From positions 1 through 6,270 of the forward strand of contig JAFUDL010000138.1 of the NCBI GenBank assembly GCA_017459225.1: a DNA stretch of 6,270 bases, in the 5' to 3' direction. The position numbers and the translations under genes were made by a program. A model generated the notes under the pieces. It worked only from the letters and a program-made list of their open reading frames with translations, was not told the origin of the DNA and searched no databases. Below, piece after piece: positions 1 through 5,859 of the stretch (its first letter is position 1; every line of letters starts with the position of its first letter). The DNA is from Kiritimatiellia bacterium (GTDB taxonomy: Bacteria; Verrucomicrobiota; Kiritimatiellia; RFP12; UBA1067).

Positions 1-2363
1 GCGTCTTCGGCGGGCGCGGCGAGGAGGGCCCGGAGAAGGGCGCTGCAATCCACGTTCAAAGCGGCGCGTGCCTGCGCGATGTCACGATCTGGCATCCCGA
101 GCAGCGCGTCTCGAATCCAGTGCCATACCCGGCGGCGATCTGCGGCCATGGGCACGCATCCGTCGTCGAAGTGACGCTCGTCAACTCCTGGTGCGGATAC
201 TACAACAACGACTGCTCGTCGATGCTCATCCGCGACCTCTACGCCACCTGCCTAAAGCTCGGCATCCATGGCGCCTATGCATACGACATCCCGCGCATCG
301 AACATGTGAAGTTCGACACCGCCTACTGGGCGCGCAGCGGCCTCGCCGGCGCGCCGTATGGCGCGAGCCTGCGTGCGCTCAACCGCTTCTGCGAGGAAAA
401 CCTCGTTTGCATCAGCGCCGGCGAACAGGATTGGGGCTACTGGTGGGATATTGAGGTGAACCACGCCAAATGGGGCATACACCTCACTGCCGTTCTGGAC
501 AACGCGGGGCGGAAGATGGTGCCTGGCAACATAGGCGCCGGGCAGGTGAAGATGCAGAACGTCACGACGGGCGTTCGCATGGAGAACGTGGGCTATCCAG
601 GCTTTCTCCTCACCTTCGGCGACATCTCGGCGCGCGACGCATGTTTCCATTATACGAAGCGCCCCGACTATTCCGCGTTCGAGGAAGATGGAGTGCGCCC
701 CGCCTACTACAAGAACGCGACGATCGTGCTCAGCAATCTGCGGCTTGCGGATGCCGCCACGCTCTTTCGAAGCGAGAAGGACGAAGGCTTCTATGGCGTC
801 AACTTCAACGCATGTTCGTTCGAGAACTGGAAGAGGGCCGCCATTGCGCTTCCCGTTGGCAGCCTCACGGCGTCGAACTGCAAGTTCCTCGGCCGCAGTG
901 GGGCGATAGCGTCCGGCGAGAAGGTCGATCAGATCGTGTTGACCGGCAATTCCTTCAGGGGGGCCGTCTTCGCCGCGAAGCCTGCGGCGGCGACCGTTGT
1001 CGCGCGCGACGACAGCGAGCGGCGCATCCCCGTGGCGAAGTACTCTTTCAGCTACGCGGTGGACGAGCGTCCCGCGCGCAACAAGCTCTTCGACGTGACC
1101 GAATTCGGCGCGGTGGCGGGCACGCTCGACGACGTGCCTAACGAGGACTCCACGCACGCGATCCAGCGTGCGCTCGACGCGGCGGGCCGCGAGGGAGGCG
1201 GAGTAGTCTATGTGCCGGCCGGCGCCTATCGGATGAACGGCGGAGTTCGCGTGCCCACCGGCGTTGAGCTGAGGGGAAGCTTCGAGTCGCAGCACTACGG
1301 CAACAGCACGTCGCGCGGAACGCACCTTCTCGCGTATGGCGACAAGGGAAACGCGAAGGGCACGCCGCTTGTCACGCTTTCGAAGAGGTCCGCCGTGAGC
1401 GGCTTCTCCGTCTTCTATCCCGGGCAGCGCTACACCGACAGGACCGACGACGAGTCGCTGAAATGCCATCCCTATCCGCCGACGGTCCGCACGGCGCCGG
1501 GAGCGCAGGTGCGCAACATGACAATTACCGGCGCGTGGGTTGCGGTGGATGCAATGACTGTGCGCAGCGACGGATTTGTTCTGACTGATGTCACAGGCGC
1601 GGCGCTCCGTTCGGCGCTTGAGCTTGGCCACGGCACTGTGGGCGGCCTCGTGCGCGACTTCCACTTCAACTACTCGTGCTGGACGCAGCAGGGCAAGTAT
1701 CCGTCGTATCCATCTGGCGAGAACGACAAGCTGCTTGGCGACTACACGACGCGCTGCACGCGCGGCATCGTGCTGGGCGACGCGAAGAACGTGGCCTTCC
1801 ACTCGTGCTTCAACATCATCGTCGCCGAGCAGATCGTGCTCGTTAAGGACCCATACACCGGCGGCGATTTCGTTGGGCGGATGTGGGGTGTCGCCTTCGA
1901 TGCCGCTGCGAACGGTATCATCGGAACGCGCGGCAGCAAGGCGAAGCAGGCAATTCTCGGGTCGATGGGAGTATTCTTCCCGCAGGGCGGTGGCTACTAC
2001 GTGAAGACGGAGCCGGGCTTCGACGGGCACATTGTACTTTACAACGCCGATGAATGGTCGGGCTCGTCGAAGACTGCGTACGTCGCGGGCGGGCGCGTGC
2101 GGCTCGTCCAGTTCTTCCCCTGGTGCTGCCACGACGCCGTCGTAAGGAAGGGAGGCGAACTTCAGCTGCTGGGCTCGACCATCGTCTCGGACAACAACCG
2201 CGACGGCAAGCGCACTACCTGCACCTTCGAGCCTGGATCCAAAGGCCTCGTCGTCGGCACGCTCGACTGCCGCAAGGCGCTTCGCATCGTCGACGAGACG
2301 AACGGCGGCGTGCAGAAGCGCAACAACGGCGTAGAAGCGAAGACGCCGAATGGTCACAGTTGA
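1..2363 (+). CDS. Two-module right-handed beta-helix protein, pectate lyase superfamily (5' partial)
   Basis: The reading frame is open from base 3 (first complete codon) to TGA at 2361-2363, so the start lies outside the window. The GTG at 120 is only an internal codon, because the frame before it already encodes typical beta-helix sequence (AAIHVQSGACLRDVTIWHP). The second half opens at about residue 363 with FDVTEFGAVAG, then DSTHAIQRALDAA and GGGVVYVPAGAYRM, the classic start of a Pectate_lyase_3-type (PF12708) helix. The segment before it looks like a first copy of the same fold. Two tandem helices in about 790+ residues recall GH55-type glucanases, but family and substrate cannot be fixed here; lyase, hydrolase or binding protein all remain possible. 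It is probably secreted, but the N-terminus is not visible. The T of the stop codon is host sequence and the GA belongs to the relic cassette, so the C-terminus may be shortened. Confidence 0.9.
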   Translation, partial: VFGGRGEEGPEKGAAIHVQSGACLRDVTIWHPEQRVSNPVPYPAAICGHGHASVVEVTLVNSWCGYYNNDCSSMLIRDLYATCLKLGIHGAYAYDIPRIEHVKFDTAYWARSGLAGAPYGASLRALNRFCEENLVCISAGEQDWGYWWDIEVNHAKWGIHLTAVLDNAGRKMVPGNIGAGQVKMQNVTTGVRMENVGYPGFLLTFGDISARDACFHYTKRPDYSAFEEDGVRPAYYKNATIVLSNLRLADAATLFRSEKDEGFYGVNFNACSFENWKRAAIALPVGSLTASNCKFLGRSGAIASGEKVDQIVLTGNSFRGAVFAAKPAAATVVARDDSERRIPVAKYSFSYAVDERPARNKLFDVTEFGAVAGTLDDVPNEDSTHAIQRALDAAGREGGGVVYVPAGAYRMNGGVRVPTGVELRGSFESQHYGNSTSRGTHLLAYGDKGNAKGTPLVTLSKRSAVSGFSVFYPGQRYTDRTDDESLKCHPYPPTVRTAPGAQVRNMTITGAWVAVDAMTVRSDGFVLTDVTGAALRSALELGHGTVGGLVRDFHFNYSCWTQQGKYPSYPSGENDKLLGDYTTRCTRGIVLGDAKNVAFHSCFNIIVAEQIVLVKDPYTGGDFVGRMWGVAFDAAANGIIGTRGSKAKQAILGSMGVFFPQGGGYYVKTEPGFDGHIVLYNADEWSGSSKTAYVAGGRVRLVQFFPWCCHDAVVRKGGELQLLGSTIVSDNNRDGKRTTCTFEPGSKGLVVGTLDCRKALRIVDETNGGVQKRNNGVEAKTPNGHS

Positions 2364-2487
2364 GCTATCTTGATCAACAGACCAAGATTTCATACTCTAT
2401 TCCTGTCTTTGTTAACCATCTTCAGGACATTGAGCGCAAGGCGCGGTCGCTCTCTCCCATCCCCGGCATCGCCTGGAAGATAAAGAT
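2362..2487 (+). pseudogene. Decayed, internally deleted copy of the Phd/VapC toxin-antitoxin cassette
   Basis: Two blocks match the intact cassette downstream. Bases 2362-2427 align without gaps to 5533-5598 (promoter, operator and start of the RBS) with 11 mismatches in 66. Bases 2428-2487 align to 5733-5792 (antitoxin codons from Ile43) with 6 mismatches in 60. The 134 bp between them (5599-5732 in the intact copy), holding the start codon and residues 1-42, are missing, and the toxin is absent. The promoter is also eroded: TTGATC at 2370-2375 is kept, but the -10 position reads TACTCT and the extended TG is lost. The operator half-sites ATCTTG (2367-2372) and CAAGAT (2383-2388) are unchanged. 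Homology ends at 2487. It has no coding capacity. Confidence 0.9.
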
Positions 2488-2509
2488 GAAAACATGGTAA
2501 TTCACCAAA

Positions 2510-2606
2510 CGGGCACAAAAATGATTGATAGGGATATTTCGTGCCCGAAAACTACATTGCATTTTCGGGCACGAAATGTGCTATAGGGTTGATTTCGTGC
2601 CCAAAT
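2510..2606. repeat. Four alternating GGGCAC/GTGCCC operator-like sites
   Basis: The hexamer core occurs at 2511-2516 (GGGCAC), 2541-2546 (GTGCCC), 2568-2573 (GGGCAC) and 2597-2602 (GTGCCC), so orientation alternates minus, plus, minus, plus at intervals of 30, 27 and 29 bases. The middle two form a perfect 16-bp inverted repeat, ATTTCGTGCCCGAAAA at 2536-2551 and its complement at 2562-2577, with a 10-base spacer. The fourth site (TTTCGTGCCCAAAT, 2593-2606) sits between the -35 and -10 of the promoter for the ATPase-like start at 2646. The first is imperfect (CGGGCACAAAA). Near three-turn spacing and promoter overlap suggest binding sites for an autoregulator. They could instead be the end of a lost mobile element. 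The binding protein is unknown. Confidence 0.75.
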
Positions 2607-2617
2607 TGTGATATCAT
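2589..2617 (+). promoter_or_regulatory. Sigma-70 promoter for the ATPase-like start
   Basis: TTGATT (2589-2594), a 17-base spacer and TATCAT (2612-2617), preceded by an extended -10 TGA (2609-2611). The spacer contains an operator-like repeat, so a bound protein would block RNA polymerase. The promoter lies in an AT-rich island and is followed by a GAGGA ribosome binding site (2632-2636), 9 bases before ATG 2646. Confidence 0.6.
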
Positions 2618-2645
2618 GGTGTTCGCTGATTGAGGATCATAGGCG

Positions 2646-2819
2646 ATGTTCGTAGGAAGAAAATCAATTTTAGATAGGCTGGGAGCGTTTCGCGGCGGCG
2701 TTCAACTTTGCGACGCTGCCGTTCTACTGGCAGGCCAACGAGACGGAACCAGGCAAATACCGGTTCGCGAAGGATTCTCCATACATGTACCGCCGTCCGC
2801 CGATAGACATGTGCCTTGA
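2646..2819 (+). pseudogene. N-terminal stub of an AAA-type ATPase (COG1672/PF01637-like), fused out of frame into a GH10-like remnant
   Basis: ATG 2646 begins MFVGRKSILDRLGA, which fits the conserved start MF(I/V)GR..EL..L of archaeal-type ATPase_2/DUF234 or DUF4143-group ATPases. It has a proper RBS (GAGGA 2632-2636) and a promoter with operators upstream. Homology stops after about 14 codons. From about 2683 the DNA is GH10-like coding sequence read in the wrong frame, and the stub ends at TGA 2817-2819 after 57 codons. The Walker A and B motifs are gone, so no ATPase activity is possible. The low GC of the upstream island compared with the flanks suggests acquired DNA. The family assignment rests on only 14 residues and is tentative; the signals for starting a gene at this ATG are clearer than its identity. 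Confidence 0.5.
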
Positions 2820-3257
2820 GTTCTGCGAGGCGAACGGCATCGAGCCGAAGGCCCACTGCCTGAACTACATGACGCCGGGGGAATTCCCGAAATGGTGGAG
2901 AAGAAGAGCGACGTGAAGCACGAGAAGGAGCTTCTAGAGAAACGCTTCCGCATACTCGCTGAACGTTACGCGGAAAGGATTCCTATGTGGGAGGTGACGA
3001 ACGAGACGTGGCAGCCCAATGTCTTCGGATCGTTTCTCCGCCGCGATATGAGTCCGAAGCCGTCCTACAACGTCATCTGCGACCTCTTCGGACGCGAGTG
3101 GCGCACGAACTTCGATCGCGACGCGCCGGGCGGACGTCTTTCGTTCCGTGGTTTTTGCGGGACGTACGGATCTGAGGCAACTTCCAACGGCCGCACAGTC
3201 AAGCGCCAGTTTCATGTCGGACGAGAAAATCCGCGCTCGATAGGCATGATGATTTAA
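2674..3257 (+). pseudogene. GH10-like xylanase remnant: truncated, frameshifted, internally deleted
   Basis: Block A (frame of base 2674, after an in-frame TAG at 2671-2673) reads ERFAAAFNFATLPFYW, then EFCEANGIEPKAHCLNYM and EFPKW. This matches the early strands of the GH10 barrel, including the K.H..NY/W substrate-site motif. At about 2895 (aaatggtgg) one G appears lost: block A would stop at TGA 2914-2916, while block B continues the family in the next frame with LLEKRFRILAERYAERIP and WEVTNETW, where Glu at 3003-3005 is the expected acid/base. From about 3020-3038 the sequence jumps to LRRDMSPKPSYNVICDLF and EWRTN, which belong to the GH10 C-terminus. The stretch carrying the second catalytic Glu, probably more than 150 residues, is missing. 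The N-terminus is also missing. The translatable piece from ATG 2892 has no RBS. Confidence 0.8.
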
Positions 3258-3263
3258 CTCAAC

Positions 3264-3274
3264 AGGAGAAGGAG
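3264..3274 (+). promoter_or_regulatory. Double Shine-Dalgarno for the GH39-like gene
   Basis: AGGAGA at 3264-3269 and AAGGAG at 3269-3274 lie 9 and 4 bases before ATG 3279. The first has ideal spacing and fixes the start. Only 21 bases separate this gene from the stop of the GH10-like remnant, which suggests that both once belonged to one operon. No promoter is evident between them. Confidence 0.75.
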
Positions 3275-3278
3275 AGCC

Positions 3279-5078
3279 ATGAACATCACACGAAAGATGC
3301 TTGCCGCAGTCGTATGCGCATTTGCGCTTGCATGGTGTGGGATCGCCGCTGAGGGCGTGGGAGAAACCATCTTTTCCATAGACGCGGGCAATCCAGGCAA
3401 GGCGCTGCCGAATGTGAGCAAGATGCTCACGATTTGGGAACTGCAGGAATCGACATTCGCCAACGTGAAACGCAGGAATGACGCGGACGTACTGGAGTTT
3501 GTCGAATACGTAGAGGTGATGGGGGCGACGGGCGGAAACGACGGACGCGACTGCTTAAAGGATCCGGCGAATCGCGCCGTGTTCGACGACTACGACTTTT
3601 CGCGTCTCGTGGCGGGATGCCGCAATATCGTGCGGCTTGGCCTGAAACCGTACCTCAAGCTCGGAAACGTGCCGCGGAAGTTCTCGTCCAGCATCAACTT
3701 CGGGGAATTCGCCATGAACATCCGCCCGCCTCTTGACTACGACGTGTACGGACGTTACATGGCCGCCTGCGCAAAGGCGCTGCTTGACGCGTTCGGGCGC
3801 GACGAACTGCTCACGTGGCGTTTCGCCGTGCTGACCGAATTCGAGAACGGCGGCTGGTTCAAGGATGCGTCGGGCAGCGTGGAAAAGACGTTTCAGGCCT
3901 ACTGCCGCCTGTACGAGGTGACGGTTGATGTGTTTACGCGGACGATCTCGCCGGACTTGACGTTCGGCGCGCACGCGATGGCCGTAACCGAGGGACTGTG
4001 GGACGAGCGCAAATTCATCAAGTACGCGGCGGAACGCCGCATTCCCCTGAAGTTCGTAACGGCGTCGTTTTATGATTTCAACCCCGGACGCTTCACGAGT
4101 GGATTCAACCTGCCAAATACGATCGGGCATCTGCGCAACGCTGCCGAATCGGTTGGACTGACAAACCTCGTTTACGGTATTGACGAGGGGCGCATCCTTT
4201 CTGGGCTCGCGCGTGGCGCGAACAGTGAGGCATTGGCCTTGCGCGTTGTCGGCGACACATACCAGGCCGCATACGACGCAAGGATCGTGAAGCAGCTGTT
4301 CGACTCCAAAGCTGACTATTTCGCCGCGTGGGGATATCTATCTGGGCCCCACACCGGGTTTGACGGCCTGCCGTCGGTTTCGTTCCACGTGGCGCGGGAG
4401 TCGGCGAAGTTCAAGGGGATGCGCAGGCTCCCCGTTGCGACCGATGGAAAGGCGGACGGTGGAGTGGAGGCGGATGCGGTGGCCGCGCTTTCGACGGACG
4501 GCGGGACGGTTCGCATCATGGCGTATTCGTTCGTAAACAATCTCCATGCGAAGGGGAAGACGCCGCTTCGCATGAAGGTGAAGCTGCCGGCAGTGTGGAA
4601 AGGAGAAGATGTGCGCGTCGTGCGCAGTGTCATCGACGACGACGCCAATTGGTTCGACGAATGGAGGCGTATTCGCAAAGAGCGCGGCATCGGCGACGAT
4701 CACTTCGGCTGGTCTCCAGACGATCCTGCGCCGATGCACGTTGCATGCGGGCTGAAATCCGAGAAAGACCGTCAGATGTTCGTGAAGGAAATAGAGCCGA
4801 TGCTCCGGGAGCACGCGAAGCTGAGGCCTGTCGAGGAGCGCATGAAGGCACGAGCAGACGGGACAGTTGAACTGGCTGCGTCCCTGCCGGTCAACTCGGT
4901 TGTCTTTTTCGAACTCGCGAATCAGCGCGATGATTTCGCCAGCCGGTGTGGCCGGGGGAATGTTTTACCGCAGAGGCACAGAGTCGCGGAGGAGCAGAGA
5001 ATGGTAGGGCGCGCGCGCGGCGCGCGCCGCTCCCGCGTGTGGATATTTCCAAGGGGCAAGTGGTCGCGACTACCGTAA
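3279..5078 (+). CDS. Secreted clan GH-A glycoside hydrolase, GH39-like, with aberrant C-terminal tail
   Basis: The predicted protein has 599 residues. Residues 1-24 form a signal peptide (basic N-region with R5 and K6, hydrophobic core, GIAA before E25), so it should be exported. The body looks like a TIM-barrel glycosidase: DYDFSRLVAGCRNIVRLGLKPYLKLGNVP (residues 104-132) matches the strand/helix pattern where GH39 reads 'D..l..l...G.kP.l.lg..P'. LTEFEN (185-190) offers the acid/base Glu, and YGIDEGRI (299-306) offers the nucleophile Glu303. A beta-rich region follows, ending near VVFFELA (541-547). After that, residues 548-599 are Arg-rich and translate an inserted purine-rich repeat and hairpin, so the native end is probably near 4919. 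The substrate is unknown; a xyloside or uronide would fit the family. It has a strong RBS and appears otherwise intact. The assignment rests on motif order, and other GH-A families are possible. Confidence 0.75.
   Translation: MNITRKMLAAVVCAFALAWCGIAAEGVGETIFSIDAGNPGKALPNVSKMLTIWELQESTFANVKRRNDADVLEFVEYVEVMGATGGNDGRDCLKDPANRAVFDDYDFSRLVAGCRNIVRLGLKPYLKLGNVPRKFSSSINFGEFAMNIRPPLDYDVYGRYMAACAKALLDAFGRDELLTWRFAVLTEFENGGWFKDASGSVEKTFQAYCRLYEVTVDVFTRTISPDLTFGAHAMAVTEGLWDERKFIKYAAERRIPLKFVTASFYDFNPGRFTSGFNLPNTIGHLRNAAESVGLTNLVYGIDEGRILSGLARGANSEALALRVVGDTYQAAYDARIVKQLFDSKADYFAAWGYLSGPHTGFDGLPSVSFHVARESAKFKGMRRLPVATDGKADGGVEADAVAALSTDGGTVRIMAYSFVNNLHAKGKTPLRMKVKLPAVWKGEDVRVVRSVIDDDANWFDEWRRIRKERGIGDDHFGWSPDDPAPMHVACGLKSEKDRQMFVKEIEPMLREHAKLRPVEERMKARADGTVELAASLPVNSVVFFELANQRDDFASRCGRGNVLPQRHRVAEEQRMVGRARGARRSRVWIFPRGKWSRLP
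4967..5000. repeat. Purine-rich octamer repeat (ACCGCAGAGG type)
   Basis: Four consecutive 8-base units at 4969-4976, 4977-4984, 4985-4992 and 4993-5000 share the consensus CRCAGAGR, preceded by TTTTAC. It resembles short interspersed 'ACCGCAGAGGCRCAGAG' sequences that recur between genes in many environmental bacterial genomes; that comparison is from memory. Here it lies inside the frame of the GH39-like gene and supplies its unusual Arg-rich tail (LPQRHRVAEEQR). Confidence 0.6.
5008..5028. repeat. Perfect GC hairpin next to the purine-rich repeat
   Basis: GGCGCGCGC at 5008-5016 pairs with GCGCGCGCC at 5020-5028, a 9-bp all-GC stem with a 3-base loop. No T-run follows, so it is not a standard intrinsic terminator. 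With the preceding purine-rich octamers it probably forms one composite intergenic repeat unit inserted between two coding stretches. Confidence 0.65.
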
Positions 5079-5532
5079 AAGAGATCGTCACGCCCGTGGT
5101 GGTTGAGTAAGGGCCTGAATACGCGGAGTTGATGGATTTCGTGAAATCGCTTGAAGGCGCGAAGTGGATCTGGTATCCGAAGAATCCGATGGCGAGGGGG
5201 CATGTGAAGTTCCGCGCGACGCTCGACTTGACGAAGGCCGAGGAAGCACAGGTCGTGTTCGCGTGCGACACGACGGCGACGATCTATGTGAACGGCGAGA
5301 AGGTCGCCCACCAGCCGCCCGGCGCCGAGGGCTTCTACTACGGCTGGAGCGTGCCAGTGCGGACCAACCTGACGTTCAAGGCCGGGCGCAACGAAATCAC
5401 TGTCGAGGCCGAAAACAGGTATCCCACCGAAAGCAATAAGCCGAGGCTCGCCGGGTTCGTGGCGGCGTTCACGTGGCCGGGCGGCGTGTTCCGCACGGAC
5501 GACAAGTCATGGCAGGTCGCCCGCGCTGGCGA
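5039..5532 (+). pseudogene. Glycosidase-associated carbohydrate-binding domain gene, 5' fragment (headless, nonsense codon, split by the TA cassette)
   Basis: One frame from about 5039 reads VDISKGQVVATTV, then IVTPVVVE, a TAA at 5108-5110, then GPEYAELMDF and SLEGAKWIWYPKNP. The part after the stop is a jelly-roll domain (FRATLDLTKAEEAQVVFACD, TIYVNGEKV, FKAGRNEITVEAENR, TDDKSW) of the kind found at the start of alpha-L-rhamnosidase-like and GH2-like enzymes. Sequence before and after the TAA reads as continuous protein, so the stop looks like a mutation. ATG 5132 is a possible restart, but the only nearby purine run (GGAG 5125-5128) is 3 bases away, too close for a good RBS. The start of the gene is missing next to the hairpin repeat. 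At 5533 the toxin-antitoxin cassette interrupts it; the frame then runs 10 foreign codons and stops at TGA 5561-5563. The rest resumes at 6229-6270. Confidence 0.75.
5528..5532. repeat. Left copy of the 5-bp target duplication GGCGA
   Basis: GGCGA here is repeated at 6229-6233, immediately outside the cassette ends. Collapsing the two copies restores the host reading frame. Because the toxin stop TAG ends on the first G of the right copy, the true duplication could be 4 or 5 bp. Confidence 0.65.
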
Positions 5533-5537
5533 GAGCC

Positions 5538-5569
5538 ATCTTGACCAACAGACCAAGATTTGATATTAT
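5538..5569 (+). promoter_or_regulatory. Promoter and operator of the toxin-antitoxin operon
   Basis: -35 TTGACC (5541-5546), 17-base spacer, -10 TATTAT (5564-5569), with an extended -10 TGA at 5561-5563. An inverted repeat ATCTTG (5538-5543) / CAAGAT (5554-5559) with a 10-base gap overlaps the -35 and spacer. It is the likely site for autorepression by the antitoxin or the antitoxin-toxin complex, as in Phd-type operons. Both half-sites are fully conserved in the relic at 2367-2388, although its -10 has decayed. The RBS AGGAG (5595-5599) follows, 8 bases before ATG 5608. Confidence 0.8.
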
Positions 5570-5607
5570 TTTTCTGTTTTGGACAACCATCTTCAGGAGT
5601 TTGTGCG

Positions 5608-5859
5608 ATGCCTACAGTCTTAAATGTCAATGAAGCGAAAGCGAACTTTTCAGGCGTGCTGGCGGAGGTCGAGCGCAACATGTTGACAATCACCATCACG
5701 CGCTACGGACGTCCCGTCGCGCGAGTGGTGCCCATTGAGCGCAAGGCGCGGTCTCTCTCGCCCATTCCCGGCCTTGCCGGGAAGATAAAGATCAACTGCG
5801 ACTTGTTTGCGGACGGATCTGAGGATTGGGAGGCTTGTAATGCGCCGGCTACTACTTGA
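5608..5859 (+). CDS. Phd/YefM-family antitoxin
   Basis: The protein has 83 residues. ATG 5608 is chosen because it has AGGAG at 5595-5599 with 8-base spacing and begins with the family start MPTVLNVNEAKANFSGVLAEV (DNA-binding fold, residues 1-42, ending TRYGRPVARVVP). The upstream alternative at 5560 falls inside the promoter. The C-terminal part (43-83: SPIPGLAGKIKINCDLF, then EDWEA) corresponds to the flexible tail that in this family covers the toxin active site; GxIxI..DL/F is the usual pattern. It overlaps the toxin gene by 20 bases (5840-5859), as expected for co-translated antitoxin-toxin pairs. It should bind and repress its own promoter and neutralise the PIN toxin. The relic upstream retains only codons corresponding to residues 43-62. 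Confidence 0.9.
   Translation: MPTVLNVNEAKANFSGVLAEVERNMLTITITRYGRPVARVVPIERKARSLSPIPGLAGKIKINCDLFADGSEDWEACNAPATT

Noticed and set aside
120..122. GTG as start of the beta-helix gene
   Set aside because: The same frame is open and beta-helix-like back to base 3, so this is an internal valine.
252..2393. 713-codon open frame on the minus strand opposite the beta-helix gene
   Set aside because: The plus strand has recognisable domain motifs and continues to the window edge. The antisense frame is stop-poor because of GC-biased codon positions and shows no family motifs.
2510..2606. CRISPR-like array
   Set aside because: Repeats are short, alternate in orientation, number only four, and overlap a promoter; no cas genes are present.
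3279..3350. Lipoprotein signal in the GH39-like protein (Cys20)
   Set aside because: The residue before Cys is Trp (LAWC), which does not fit a lipobox; a type I signal peptide cleaved after GIAA is more likely.
3555..4130. 191-codon minus-strand frame opposite the GH39-like gene
   Set aside because: It is a shadow of a plus-strand gene with signal peptide, RBS and barrel motifs, and has no recognisable features of its own.
5008..5035. Intrinsic terminator after the GH39-like gene
   Set aside because: The hairpin is strong but has no following T-run and lies inside an open frame with a repeat element.
5560..5607. Upstream start for the antitoxin
   Set aside because: It overlaps the -10 element and adds 16 non-family residues. 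ATG 5608 has a well-placed AGGAG and the canonical N-terminus.
5807..5839. Upstream start for the VapC toxin
   Set aside because: ATG 5840 has GGGAGG six bases upstream and begins directly at the PIN signature.
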